Part shown: in pieces, positions 19,420 to 31,036 of the stretch
Position numbering within the stretch: position 1 is the stretch's first letter
How the letters are laid out: every line of letters begins with the position of its first letter
Assembly (NCBI GenBank): GCA_038503065.1
Contig: JBCAMK010000002.1
Span: forward strand, 2,914,001-2,978,000
Length of the DNA stretch: 64,000 nucleotides
Direction of reading: 5' to 3'
Source: Paragyromitra xinjiangensis
Taxonomy: Eukaryota > Ascomycota > Pezizomycetes > Pezizales > Discinaceae
Notes under the pieces: model-generated
Told to the model about the DNA's origin: nothing
The model's input: only the letters and a program-made list of their open reading frames with translations
Databases searched by the model: none
Position numbers and translations under genes: made by a program

Positions 19420-21912
19420 GTGTTCTTTGTGGTGGTATGGGGCACCTTACGAAGTCACAAAAGGCTGGCCGGAAAAATGGGAAAAAAAAGAGCAAAGGAA
19501 AAAAAAATACCTACTATAGAGTCACCTATTAAAACACCATGGAGACCAAAAACTACAGCTTGGAGGCATAGAAGTAAAGCTGCAGCAGCAGAACAGGCTC
19601 TGTATACAGCTGCTCTCGCCCAGTTCGGGGGAGCTGTATCTAGTAGGCCATCTACAAGTCATATGAGTATTATTGGCAGTAGACCTTCTACAGCAGGACA
19701 TATGAGTTTTTCCCCTACAAGACCTTCTACAGGATATGATAGTATGATTGGAATCGCTGGAAGTGTTATCAGTGATGGAGATACACTTGACAGGATGGTG
19801 GATCCTTCAGTTCTACAGTTGAGAACAGAAAACCAGGAGGTTATAGACAATTTTAGTGACGGGTCTGAGGAGGATTTTGAAGATATGGATGAGATAGAGG
19901 ATGTATTGGGTCCTGATGCATCAGGAGTACCTGATTGTCGCAGTGGGGAGTTTATTGATGCTGTTAAACACTGGCCACGTGTTGATTCATTGGAGTTAAA
20001 GAAAGTGATTCTGATAAAAGGTATATATTTCCTATCATTTCGGGTCAATGATTGTAGTAATTCTAAACTATAATAGGCATATCAGATATGGAAAAGCTAC
20101 TTAGCTCTAAACAGTGCCCGACAGGCCATGACCAAACATGGCATCTTCAAGTCCTGTACTTCATGAATTGGCAGTTGATGGGAATACAACAAAAACTCAG
20201 TCCATTACTGTATAGAACATCAGTAATTGGTCGATTCTTCCGAAAACATTGTGCTTTAAATGTAGCTACAGGGTTTCGAAAAGGGCAGTGGGTACAGGAA
20301 AGAATCATTAAGCATGAAAAACTATGGATTCAAACCAGGAAAATTCCTGTAAGTCTACAAGGAAAAAATGCAAAGATGATGTGTATGTTAGAGGATGAGG
20401 GCACTATGGAAGTCGTACAAAAGTGCATAGCTAGTGCTGGATCAAGTAGGTTTTACCAGAAACTAATATTTTATATTAATAACTAATATCTATAGATTTA
20501 AGAGCACAAATGCTGGCAAAAGCTGTTACAGATTACTGGCAACAGGATCACCCTACAACAAACCGTACTCAAGAGCTTATTACCTTCTCCCAATCACTTC
20601 AAGAGATAGAGCATAATTCAGCTACTAGAGATGGTATTACCCCGAAAAGACTAAGTCTATCTGCTCGAACCGCTGTTACCTGGCTCCACCGCATGAGATA
20701 TGATTGGAAAGAGGTAAAAAAAGGGATATATAAAGATGGGCATGAGAGTGACAGTGTAGTGCACTATCGTCAAGAGGTTTTTCTAAAAAAGTTAGAAGAA
20801 CTCCAACCACGAATGCCCTATCCTGTTAGAAATGAGGAAGGAGAGGTGATTGATATCAAGTTACCAGTGCTATCACCGGAGGAAAAGTACTGCATTCCTG
20901 TCACTCATGATGAGTGTACCTGTAATGCCAATGATGGTTCTCACCACCAATGGATCAAATTGAATGAGAACCCTCTGCGAAAGAAATCTCGAGGCCAAGG
21001 TCTTCACATCTCCGAATTTATTACACCTTGGGGACGACTCCAAGTGAGGCCTGAGTTATCAGAAACTGAGCTACTTCAACTTGGATTGGACAAACGAGAA
21101 GCTACTGAGATTATTCAGTGTGGGGGTGATATATGGTGGGATCAAGAACATATAGTACAGCAGACATTAACTGCTATCACTGTATTTGAGGCCGCCCATC
21201 CTGGCTGTCAAGGGTTATTTTTATTTGATAATGCTACTAGTCATTGTGCATATGCCAATGATGCATTAAGGGCAAATAAAATGAATAAAGGGTGGGGAGG
21301 AGAACAGCCACATATGCGTGATGGCTTCTATTACACTCAAAGTGGTAGAAGAATAGTACAAAAGATGTCATATGGACGGGGTAGAAGGATAGCAAGGTAC
21401 TTATGGGGTCAGCCAAAAGGCATGGAAATCATATTAAAAGAGAGGGGATTGTGGCCTAGAGGTGGCCTATATTTGGACTGCACCCAACGAGCAAGTATTC
21501 CTAAGGAGCAAAGAAAGCACTCAGGTGATAACTGTTGTGCTCGCAGGCTTATGTCCCAACAGCCTGATTTTTTGGCTCAAAAAGGAAGGGTCCAGGAAGT
21601 AGTAGAAGCTAAAGGTCATCTTGTGCTATTCTATCCCAAGTTCCATTGTGAACTGAACTGGATTGAATACTTTTGGGCTAGGGTAAAGCAGTATACCCGA
21701 AGCCACTGTGGGTATGATATTAAATCATTGAGGGAGATGTACCTCTAGCCTTGTCTTGGGCTTGTAGTCATATCCCCAAGTGGTGGGGTAAGGCTGGGAG
21801 AATTATGGAAGCATATAGAGAAGGTATAGCATATGGGACTGAGGAATTTAAAACACGGGCATATAAAAGCCATAGACGGGTTACTATAAGATCTACTAAT
21901 ACTGTACAGTAG
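19420..21912 (+). pseudogene. DDE transposase gene (IS630/Tc1/mariner-like, fungal), one frameshift
   Basis: A cut-and-paste transposase in at least three exons. Introns at 20021-20076 and 20446-20495 (GT...AG) join in phase, giving ...LIKG-ISDMEKLL and ...ASAGS-NLRAQMLAK. The start is uncertain: 19420 is the first ATG in frame, and the basic GKKRAKEKK near 19480 may be closer to the true N-terminus. Catalytic candidates are Asp in THDECTC (near 20908), Asp in FDNATSH (near 21226) and Glu in FHCELNWIEYFW (near 21650), the layout of DDE_3-type enzymes. An insert holding CCARR and a basic GRGRR lies before the last motif. The main exon stops at 21748, but another frame continues at once as GDVPLALSWACSHIPKW to the stop at 21912, so a 1-nt deletion near 21737 has broken the gene. 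I saw no TIRs around it. Confidence 0.75.
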
Positions 21913-22018
21913 TCCTTAATAGCACCAGTACTAGAATTTGTAGAGGGGGTAAAGTTGGGGGGGGTACTAGATAGGTGAAAAAATTATATGTCAGAATACT
22001 TCAAAGCGTGACTAAATA

Positions 22019-22231
22019 TCAATTCTAATACTACCCGAGAGCTTATATTTGAAAGGGCACATCTCTAGGACCACACTTGATATACAAATGGTAAATTGGT
22101 TATTCACCCGAAAACCCCCAAAAAAGCGAAAAATTTACCACCCTGAAACTTGGAGTCGGGGCTGGGAATTGATTCTAATACAACCAGAGAGCTTATATTT
22201 CAATAGGCGCTCTTCCAGGACCAGTGTTGAT
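22019..22231. repeat. Imperfect direct repeat pair, ~65 bp each
   Basis: The segments 22019-22082 and 22168-22231 align along their length, sharing TTCTAATAC, AGAGCTTATATTT and CCAGGACCA/TAGGACCAC blocks. They follow the DDE gene by about 100 bp and may be subterminal repeats of that element. No function can be shown. Confidence 0.5.
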
Positions 22232-22542
22232 GGAGGAATAAATAATTAATGATAACAGCGTGGAGGAGAGAGCTGGATCAAGGGATATCACTCGGGTCTT
22301 GGCATTTTACCCGGCCTGCTTGGCGAGTCAGTGGTGTTCCACCTCCAATTTCTATTGGTCGAGGTCTAAGACTGCGTGCGCCATACTTTATCTAAACATA
22401 CTATTTCTTCTATACCATAAATGTTCAGGATGCAGTCCACATCCTACTCCCTTGCTTTCCTCCTCGAATATGTTTTAATTGTCTTTGGCTTGCATCATGA
22501 AAAGCTTGATTTGCTGCCACCCCCCTTTTGGGTGTTACCACC
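22232..22542 (+). other. Intergenic, target region of G1
   Basis: No gene is supported. It ends with the left copy of the G1 target duplication, TTTTGGGTGTTACCAC, at 22527-22542. Confidence 0.5.
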
Positions 22543-23008
22543 TCCCGCATCAACGAGCTCAAGAAACCCCTTCGACCGACAACAACAACCACGAAACGAC
22601 TTTTTGGTCATAACTCCACCAGTTTTACTCCGATTAACGAGATTTTTGGTTATTCGGACTCGCCTCACTGCCCCCGTTCGATCCTGCTATTGTACGTTGA
22701 GGTCGCTCTCGATTTGCAAAAGTTGTTGTCGAATTCGCTATTTTACCCCTCTTTTCCCCCCTACACCTCAAATTTTGAGATATTGCAAAACCTCATATCT
22801 CCACCAATACTACTCCGATTGACTCGACCGCGGGCTTTTTGGAGTCCCCTCACTGTGCCCGTTCGATCGCCCCCTCGTTCGTCCGGATCCGAGCAGATTT
22901 GCAGAAGTTGTTGACACTTCCTGCTCCCACCCTCCCCCACCCACCAGGGACCCCCCCAGGGCCCAGCAACACCTCCCCCCACTACCTGTCGGTTCAGGAC
23001 CCTTCACC

Positions 23009-24490
23009 ATGTCTTCCTCTTCGTCTAGAGGCAGAGGGAGAGGCAGAGGCTATCAGTCTCCCTCTCCTGGCGGAATTTCGCCATTTACCACCCCCACAAC
23101 ACCCACAGCACCCACAACACCCCCCAATTCGCGACTTTCTGCTCTCCACCAGGGAGACCCAGAGCAGACCCCCACCCAGACCCTCCCACTGCGTCCTGCT
23201 GTTGCCCTTCAGGACTATGAGTCGCTCCCACTCCCTCCTGATTCTCAAGACCATGAGATGACTGAGTCTGAGTCTGAGCATGAGAGCATGGATGATTTCG
23301 TGGCTCCCACCCTCAACACCACTGTCAAGATCGCAGATGCTGTGATCCAAATCGCCAGAGACCTCCATCAGTATTGCCTCTATGTGAAGCAACTGGAGAG
23401 GGAAATCAGACGCCTCCAGAAGGCAGCCAGGAACCCCCCACCTCCCCCTACCATTCACAACGACCCAGCTCTTGTGGAGAAGGTAGCAACTCTCACAACC
23501 AAGGTAGCAGACTTGGAGCAGAAACATGCTTTAACTAGCATTCTGGCCACTGCCAACCTTCCCCCACCTCCAGCAGCTGCCCCAGCACCTGCACCAAATT
23601 CCTGGGCCCAGGTTGCCTCAAAAAAGGCCTCCAGGACCGCCCCCAAGGCCACCAAGGCCTCCAAACCACCAACAGCCCCCCCCAAACGCGAACGCACACT
23701 TATCATTACCAGGAATGGTCTACCCATTTCTGATGATATCACACCACTCACCATCCGCAACGCAGTCAATGCTGGCCTAGAAAGCCCCTTGATTGCTGAA
23801 GTGCGATTTACACCAGCCCACCATGTGCAGCTCATTGCTGTCACCACCACCTCCTCTGACACACTTCTCAAGCAGAGACAAAAGCTTGAGGAGATTGTGA
23901 GAACCACCATCCCAAACGCCACCAGCTTGGAGAAAGAGGTCACTCTCTTCCAGGTTCTCCACAACGTCCCTACCTCCATTCCTTCTACCGAAGAAGGATT
24001 CCAACAGATCAGGTCAGAGGTTGAACAGTTCAACCCTGGCACCACCCTCATGCGCAACCCTCGCTGGCTCACCAGACCAGAGCAGAGAGAGGGCAAGCAG
24101 GCTTCCTCAATGGTCTTGACTATTGTAGGAAAACAACCTGCCACCACTGCCCTTGAGAGAGGCCTCTCCCTTTTCGGACGCCGCCTCAAGGTTTCCAAAT
24201 ACCTTCGCTTTGGACAGGATACCCAATGCACTCACTGCCTTGCCCTTGGGCACCACCAACAACGCTGCACCAGCAAGACCCCCATCTGTACCATCTGTGC
24301 TGGGCCCCATACAGCGTCACAACATACCTGTGGCAAATCCTCTTGCACTGTCAAAGGATCTCCTTGCCTACACACCACTATCCGCTGCGCCAACTGTGGC
24401 GAACCACATAGAGGCAACTCCCCCGGGTGCCCCAAACTCACTGCTGCTAGACTAGCTGCAAGCGCAAGACAGAATCGCATGCAGGAATAA
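23009..24490 (+). CDS. ORF1-like (gag-like) protein of G1, 493 aa
   Basis: The sole protein of G1. Order of parts: a Ser/Arg/Gly start (MSSSSSRGRGRGRG), a Pro/Thr-rich stretch, an acidic segment near residues 85-105, and a likely coiled coil (VKQLEREIRRLQKA; KVATLTTKVADLEQK) near 125-175. SWAQVASKK lies near 205, then an RRM-like region starting at RTLIITRNGLPIS (near 230). Cys/His clusters lie at 410-480, with CTHCLALGHHQQRC a C-X2-C-X4-H-X4-C knuckle, followed by CTICAGPHTASQHTC and CANCGEPHRGNSPGC. It is an RNA-binding nucleocapsid-type protein of the same build as LINE ORF1. The frame is intact. Confidence 0.9.
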   Translation: MSSSSSRGRGRGRGYQSPSPGGISPFTTPTTPTAPTTPPNSRLSALHQGDPEQTPTQTLPLRPAVALQDYESLPLPPDSQDHEMTESESEHESMDDFVAPTLNTTVKIADAVIQIARDLHQYCLYVKQLEREIRRLQKAARNPPPPPTIHNDPALVEKVATLTTKVADLEQKHALTSILATANLPPPPAAAPAPAPNSWAQVASKKASRTAPKATKASKPPTAPPKRERTLIITRNGLPISDDITPLTIRNAVNAGLESPLIAEVRFTPAHHVQLIAVTTTSSDTLLKQRQKLEEIVRTTIPNATSLEKEVTLFQVLHNVPTSIPSTEEGFQQIRSEVEQFNPGTTLMRNPRWLTRPEQREGKQASSMVLTIVGKQPATTALERGLSLFGRRLKVSKYLRFGQDTQCTHCLALGHHQQRCTSKTPICTICAGPHTASQHTCGKSSCTVKGSPCLHTTIRCANCGEPHRGNSPGCPKLTAARLAASARQNRMQE

Positions 24491-24745
24491 GTCTTTCCTC
24501 CACCCTTACGACTTACATGTCCTTCTCTGGTTCTAGGATTGGATTGGGCTGTGCTAGAGGCACAAAGCATGTGATGGTGAAAGAACAAGGCCGTTGGTAG
24601 TCATTTCATTTATGTTTTGAGATCATGGTTTTAATATTTTGTTACTGACGACGAGCCTAAGAGAGGCTGGGATGAAACGGGTGATGGATTTCGTTATATT
24701 TTCCTATATTTTCTTTCTGTCGGTTATTCTCTTGATGTACGCCAT

Positions 24746-24758
24746 ATCCTTATAGGAT
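24746..24758 (+). promoter_or_regulatory. Conserved 3' hairpin of G1 before the AATA tail
   Basis: ATCCT-TAT-AGGAT, a 5-bp stem. The equivalent site in G3 and G7 is ATCCG-TTT-CGGAT, so the fifth pair changed on both sides. It lies about 20 nt before the (AATA)n tail in all G copies and is a likely RT-recognition structure by analogy with stringent-type LINEs. Confidence 0.6.
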
Positions 24759-26253
24759 GCATGCGAGTATGAGCAATAAATAAATAAATAATTTTGGGTG
24801 TTACCACAGCTTTTGACACATGAGGGTAACAAAATGGGTGAAATGGGCGAAATGGGTGAAAACGACCAATTGAGTTTACCAACAACAACAATGCAAAAGT
24901 GACTTTTTGGTCACAACTCCACCAATTCTACTCTGATTAACGAGATTATTGATTATTCGGAATCAGCTCGCTGCCCTCGTTCAATCCTGCTATTGTACGT
25001 CGAGGTCGCTCTCGATTTGCAAAAGTTGTTGTCGAATTCGCTGTTTTACCCCTCTTTTCCCCCCCAACAACAAAAGCCTCACCAAACTTTGGCAATCTGC
25101 ATTTTGTCACAACTCGACCAGTTTTCGTCCGATTAGATCAACCCCGGGCTTTTTGGAACCGCCTCAGCGCGCCCGTTCAATCGCCCTCTCGTTCGTTCGG
25201 ATCCGACCAGAACTGCAGAAGTTCAGCTCGATTTCCAACCCCCCTTCACCAGGGACCCCCCCCAGGGCCCAGCAACCCCCCAACACACCCTGCCTCCTCC
25301 TGTCGGTTCAGGACCCTTCTCTATGTCTTCTTCTTCATCTAAAGGCAGAGGGAGAGGCAGAGGCTTTAGGTCTCCCTCTTCTGTGACTAGTTCACCTCAA
25401 AACCCACTCCAAACGCCTTTTGGCGCCCCTACAACACCCCCAAACACCCGATTTTCACCTTTGCTCCATGGAGACCCAGAGCAAACACCTACCCAAGCCC
25501 TGCCACTTCGCCCAGCAGTCCCCCTACCTCACTATTCCTCCCTGCCAGCCACAGATCCCACTGGTACAGACAGTGGCTCTGTTCTCTTGGAAGAGTCTGA
25601 CTCTGACATGACGGACGCAGAGGGACCCCTCATCTTCTCCACCACCCTACCTCCTGTCATCCAGATGGATGATTCCAACAGCAATTTGGATTGCCTTGGT
25701 GCCATTGGCACTGGGGAGAACTACAACCCCTCTCTCTTCACAGTGATGGATGAGCAGAACAGGCTCATCAAAGCACTCACCAAACGCATCAAACAGCTTG
25801 AAAAAGCTATCAACACACCCCCACCAGCCCCTACATTCCACAACGACCCAGTTCTAGTGGAAAAGGTGGCTACCCTCACCTCCAAGGTAGCAGACCTGAA
25901 ACAGAAACGGACCCTTGCAACCATTCTGACCTCTGCCAACCTCCCCGTACCTCCAGCAGCTGCTCCCCCGCCAGCCACCACCTCCTGGGCTCAGGTTGCC
26001 TCCAAAAAGGCTCCTAGACCCGCCAGCAAGGCCTCCAAGCCTACCAAACAACCTGCAAACCCCCCAAAACGCGACCACACCCTTATTATCACCAGGAATG
26101 GTCTACCCATTCCTGATGACATCACCCCACTTCTCATTCGCAATGCAGTCAATGCTGCCCTGGAAAGGCCATTGATTGCAGAGGTGTGATTCAAACCAGC
26201 CCACCATGTGCAGCTCATTGCTGTCACCTCCACCACCTCTGACTCCCTCCTTA

Positions 26254-27764
26254 GAGGCTTCAGGTCTCCCTCTTCTGTGACCAGCTCACCCCAAAACTCG
26301 CTCCAAACGCCGTTTGGCGCCCCTACAACACCCCCAAACACCCGTTTTTCGCCTCTGCTTCATGGAGACCCAGAGCAAACACCCACTCAAGCCCTGCCAC
26401 TTCGCCCAGCAGTCCCCCTACCTCACTATGCCTCCCTGCCCGCCACAGAGCCCACAGAGAGTGGCTCTGTCCTCCTGGAAGAGTCAGACTCTGACATGAC
26501 GGACACTGAGGGACCCCTCACCTTTTCCACCACCCTACCTCCAGTCATCCAGATGGACGACTCCAACAGCAACCTAGATCGCCTTGGTGCCATTGGCACT
26601 GGGGAGAACTACAACCCCTCCCTCTTCGCAGTGATGGATGAGCAGAACAGGCTCATCAAAGCACTCACAAAACGCGTCAAACAGCTTGAAAAAGCTATCA
26701 ACACACCCCCACCAGCCCCAACCTTCCACAACGACCCAGCTCTAGTGGAAAAGGTGGCTACTCTCACCTCCAAGGTAGCAGACCTGGAACAGAAACGGAC
26801 TCTCACAACCATTCTGACTTCTGCCAACCTCCCCCTACCTCCAGCAGCTGCTCCCCCGCCAGCCACCACCTCCTGGGCTCAGGTTGCCTCAAAAAGGGCT
26901 CCTAGACCCGCCAGCAAGGCCTCCAAGCCTACCAAACAACCAGCAAACCCCCCAAAACGCGACCGTACCCTCATCATCACCAGGAATGGTCTACCCATTC
27001 CTGATGACATCACCCCACTCCTCATTCGCAATGCAGTCAATGCTGCCCTGGAAAGGCCATTGAATGCAGAGGTGCGATTCACACCAGCTCACCATGTGCA
27101 GCTCATTGCTGTCACCTCCACCACCTCTGAGTCTCTCCTCAAGCAAAGACAGAAGCTTGAGGAAGTAGTTCGCAACACCATCCCCAATGCCAGCAGCATG
27201 GAGAAGGAAGCAGTCCTGACCCAGGTTGTTGTGCACAACATTCCCACCTCCATTCCCTCTGGCAAAGAGGGTTTCCAACAGATCAGGTCTGAGGTTGAGC
27301 AGTTCAACCCAGGCACCACCCTACTTCGCGACCCCCGCTGGCTCACTAGACCTGAGCAGAGAGAGGGGAAACAGGCATCCTCCATGGTTCTTACCATTGT
27401 GGGGAAGCAGCCTGCCACCACTGCCCTTGAGAGAGGGCTCTCCATGTTTGGACTTCGCCACAAAGTCACCAAATACCTCCGCTTTGGGCCAGACACCCAA
27501 TGTACTACCTGCCTGGCCTTTGGCCACCCACAACAACGCTGTACCAGCAAGACACCCTTCTGCAACATCTGTGCTGGGCCTCATACAGCATCCTCCCACT
27601 CCTGCGCAACCTCCTCTTGCACCATCAAGGGAGCTCCCTGCCTCCACACCATCATCCGTTGCAAGAACTGTAACGAACCGCATCGTGGTAACTTCTCTGG
27701 TTGCCTCAAACTCACCCAAGCCAGACTTAGTGCCAGCGAACGTCAGGATCGCATGGTAACTTAA
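26254..27764 (+). pseudogene. ORF1-like protein of G3, lacking its start
   Basis: About 503 codons open to the TAA at 27764, entering in frame from G2 upstream. It has every domain of the family after the SR-rich start: acidic segment, coiled coil, SWAQVASK, RRM-like region, and knuckles CTTCLAFGHPQQRC, CNICAGPHTASSHSC and CKNCNEPHRGNFSGC. Without its own start and promoter it is probably silent. Confidence 0.85.
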
Positions 27765-28083
27765 GTTACACCCCACCCTTATTGATGTATCCAACCTTCA
27801 GGGGTCTTCGGACCTGGTGGAAGGAGTGCTATAGGCACAAAGCAAGCGATGGTAAAGGAAGAATGCCCAGGGTAGTCTTGACACTGTGAGAGGGAGTCAC
27901 TAGATTGGGGTATTAACACATTCACTGATGACGAGCCTAGAAGAGGCTGAGTTGGAACTGGTGGAGGATTAGTTAGTTTTGTTTTGTTTTCTTTTATGTT
28001 CCTGTTGGGTTTTCTTCTGCTGTACGCCATATCCGTTTCGGATGCATGCGAGTATGAACAATAAATAAATAAATAAATAAATA
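26254..28083 (+). mobile_element. Gag-only element G3, 5'-truncated, inserted in G2
   Basis: Flanked by ACTCCCTCCTTA at 26242-26253 and 28084-28095, a 12-bp target duplication. It starts inside the gag ORF (RGFRSPSS), lacking leader and start codon, which is typical of incomplete reverse transcription. The 3' hairpin ATCCG-TTT-CGGAT lies at 28031-28043, followed by an (AATA)n tail. Confidence 0.92.
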
Positions 28084-28683
28084 ACTCCCTCCTTAAGCAA
28101 AGACAGAAGCTTGAGGAAGTTGTTCGCAACACCATCCCCAATGCCAACAGCATGGAAAAGGAAGCAGTCCTGACCCTAGTTGTTGTGCACAACATTCCCA
28201 CCTCCATTCCCTCTGGCGAAGAGGGCTTCCAACAAGTCAGATCTGAGGTTGAGCAGTTTAACCCAGGCACCACCCTACTTCGCGACCCCCGCTGGCTCAC
28301 CAGACCTGAGCAGAGAGAGGGGAAACAGGCATCCTCCATGGTTCTTACCATTGTGGGGAAGCAGCCTGCCACCACTGCCCTTGAGAGAGGGCTCTCCATG
28401 TTTGGACTTCGCCACAAAGTCATCAAATACCTTCACTTTGGGCCAGACACCCAATGTACTACTTGCCTGGCCTTTGGCCACCCACAACAACGCTGTACCA
28501 GCAAGACACCCTTCTGCAACATCTGTGCTGGGCCTCATACAGCATCTTCTCACTCCTGCGCAACCTCCTCTTGCACCATCAAGGGAGCTCCCTGCCTCCA
28601 CACCATCATCCGTTGCAAGAATTGTAACGAACCGCATCCTGGTAACTTTTCTGGTTGCCTCAAACTTTCCCAAGCCAGACTTA

Positions 28684-29563
28684 GTAAAGCGACAACCATT
28701 CTACCAGGACGAATTTTCGAAAACAACTCCACATCCAACAGAGATATCATCAAACCGACTTCACATTCGGAATCAGCACCCCCTTTTACCCCCTTCTACA
28801 CCTCCTGGGAAATCCATCTCTTCTATTGCAGAAGTTGTTGTGATTTTCCCCTTCATTTCCCCTCTTTGGGGCTCACCCCACCAAAAAACCCGCCAAGCCC
28901 CCCCTCAAAATCGTCGCCAGTCAACCAGTTCTTGTCCGATTGACTTGAAACATGCACATCCAAGCCGCCTACATACTACGGCCCAGGATTTTTAGTTTCA
29001 GCCAAATCGGCCCACAGGCGCCCGAGTGGTACTCATTTTATCGCCAGAAATCGCCTGAAATCTCGGAATATTGCAATTCTGACTGACCGCACATCACCTG
29101 CTACCTTCTGGAACATCCCATCGGTGGAACCCAATCAGCCTCCGGTCTTCAACGTCCAATCAACTTTTGTCTCAGCAATTTATTTTTAGTATCCATTACA
29201 CGAAAATTTCCGAAAATTTCCGGAACCATGTCGGCCCACGGGGATGAAATGCAAGATGATACGGAACTTCCCGTTGTGCCTCCATCTTCACCTCCCTCCA
29301 GCCCTACCATGACGGCCACAAACCGATTCCTTAACGTCAGCCAGCATGCTCCAGACATCATGAGCAGCGACCCTATTTCCTCCACCACCAAACCCCTCCC
29401 GGCACCATTTGCTCGCAAGATTACACTCCCACCACCATTCTTCTCCTCAGCAGGCAACTCCCCCACACATCCTCTATCATTTAGGAACACTTGGGTGGAA
29501 TTGACATCACCTACGAGCCAGAACCAATGACCAGGACCAGATCCGCAGCTGGCCCGTCAAAGA
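28684..29563 (+). mobile_element. Element H, 5' part (second gag-type family)
   Basis: It starts GCGACAACCATTCTACCAGG, the leader also seen reversed at 1-184. A ~540 bp non-coding leader precedes an ORF at 29228. It is interrupted by G4 and seems to continue at 48366. A 6-bp CAAAGA at 29558-29563 and 48366-48371 may be the G4 target duplication. Confidence 0.65.
29228..29530 (+). pseudogene. N-terminal gag-like fragment of H
   Basis: 100 residues from MSAHGDEMQDDTELPVVPPS to a stop at 29530. It is Ser/Pro/Thr-rich with an acidic start, like the N-termini of LINE ORF1 proteins, but I do not recognise the sequence. The continuation at 48366 reads TWATVAKDGKLAKA, comparable to the SWAQVASKK junction of G proteins, which supports a broken ORF1-like gene. 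Confidence 0.45.
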
Positions 29564-30985
29564 TTATTTATTTATTTATTGTTCATACTCGCATGCATCC
29601 GAAATGGATATGGTGTACAGCAGAAGAAAACCCAACAGGAACATAAAAGAAAACAAAACAAAACTAACTAATCCTCCACCAGTTCCAACTCAGCCTCTTC
29701 TAGGCTTGTCATCAGTGAATGTGTTAATACCCCAATCTAGTGACTCCCTCTCACAGTGTCAAGACTACCCTGGGCATTCTTCCTTTACCATCGCTTGCTT
29801 TGTGCCTATAGCACTCCTTCCACCAGGTCCAAAGACCACTGAAGGTTGGATACATCAATAAGGGTGGGGTGTAACTTAAGTTACCGTGCGATCCTGACGT
29901 TCGCTGGCACTAAGTCTGGCTTGGGTGAGTTTGAGGCAACCAGAGAAGTTACCACGATGCGGTTCGTTACAGTTCTTGCAACGGATGATGGTGTGGAGGC
30001 AGGGAGCTCCCTTGATGGTGCAAGAGGAGGTTGCGCAGGAGTGGGAGGATGCTGTATGAGGCCCAGCACAGATGTTGCAGAAGGGTGTCTTGCTGGTACA
30101 GCGTTGTTGTGGGTGGCCAAAGGCCAGGCAGGTAGTGCATTGGGTGTCTGGTCCAAAGCGAAGGTATTTGGTGACTTTGTGGCGAAGTCCAAACATGGAG
30201 AGCCCTCTCTCAAGGGCAGTGGTGGCAGGCTGCTTCCCCACAATGGTGAGAACCATGGAGGATGCCTGTTTCCCCTCTCTCTGCTCAGGTCTGGTGAGCC
30301 AGCGGGGGTCGCGGAGTAGGGTGGTGCCTGGGATGAACTGCTCAACCTCAGATCTGATTTGCTGGAAACCCTCTTCGCCAGAGGGGATGGAGGTGGGAAT
30401 GTTGTGCACAACAACTTGGGTCAGGACTGCTTCCTTCTCCATGCTGTTGGCATTGGGAATGGTGTTGCGAATAACTTCCTCAAGCTTCTGTCTTTGCTTA
30501 AGGAGGGAGTCAGAGGTGGTGGAGGTGACAGCAATGAGCTGCACATGGTGCATCAGCAAAAAAAATTGTTGCCCCGACACTTTCCTGTCTTCTGGAAGGC
30601 TATATTCCGCCCGCTGCGTTTGTGGCCTTCCCGATCGCCTAGGCGAGCTGCTCCAAGCGCTAGCCTGTGTGGGCGCGGGCTGCACAGCGCTCCGGCCTCC
30701 AGGCGCTCGGCTGCAGCTTATCTTTGAATACCCGCACCTGGATGTGGCACTTAGCAAAATCCAGCAAGCTGCCGAATCGATTTTTTTTTTTCTCTAAGTC
30801 CCTGGAACCTCGGGACTTAGCAAAATTCACCTCACCTCCCCCAGGCACTTAGCGATGGTCAAAAATCTCCAGGTCGTGTAGTCATCGCTGAGTCGTTGCC
30901 AAAGCAACGCCTAATAAGACACCAATCTCCACCTCTCCCATCATCAGAAAAAAAAAAAGTGGCACCCAGTGCCTCTAAAGGATAT

Positions 30986-31036
<51 letters not shown>

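Larger units (their letters stand above)
22543..24791 (+). mobile_element. Gag-only LINE-like element G1, full length
   Basis: A complete element of about 2.25 kb bounded by a perfect 16-bp target duplication TTTTGGGTGTTACCAC (22527-22542 and 24792-24807). It has a ~465 bp 5' UTR, one ORF, and a ~300 bp 3' UTR ending in a small hairpin and GAGCAATAAATAAATAAATAA. There is no endonuclease, RT or RNase H. The duplication length and A-rich tail indicate target-primed reverse transcription, so the RT must be supplied in trans. Confidence 0.92.
24879..28683 (+). mobile_element. Gag-only element G2, 3'-truncated and split by G3
   Basis: It starts with the shared CCAACAACAACAATGC-type leader and runs to 26253, then continues at 28084 after G3, and ends abruptly inside the gag ORF at 28683 where element H begins. 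Its own 3' UTR and tail are missing. The left border is placed by similarity to other G leaders, since no target duplication can be compared. Confidence 0.8.
25323..28683 (+). pseudogene. ORF1-like protein of G2, split
   Basis: The frame starts MSSSSSKGRGRGRGF at 25323 and carries the coiled-coil and SWAQVASKK segments. It meets TGA at 26187-26189 exactly where other copies have CGA (EVRFTPAHH), a C-to-T change. It is then split by G3 after SDSLL, resumes at 28096 with KQRQKLEEVV, and ends near SQARLS at the H junction. The knuckles CTTCLAFGHPQQRC and relatives remain. Confidence 0.85.

Noticed and set aside
19420..21912. The DDE transposase as the autonomous partner of the M elements
   Set aside because: No CATCAGC termini flank it, and IS630/Tc1/mariner enzymes duplicate TA, whereas M elements have AA, TC and GAG duplications.
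28686..28943. Extension of the G2 gag frame into KATTILPGRIFENN...
   Set aside because: The similarity to other gag copies stops at 28683, and the remainder is the H leader seen again at 1-184, so it is read-through into another element.
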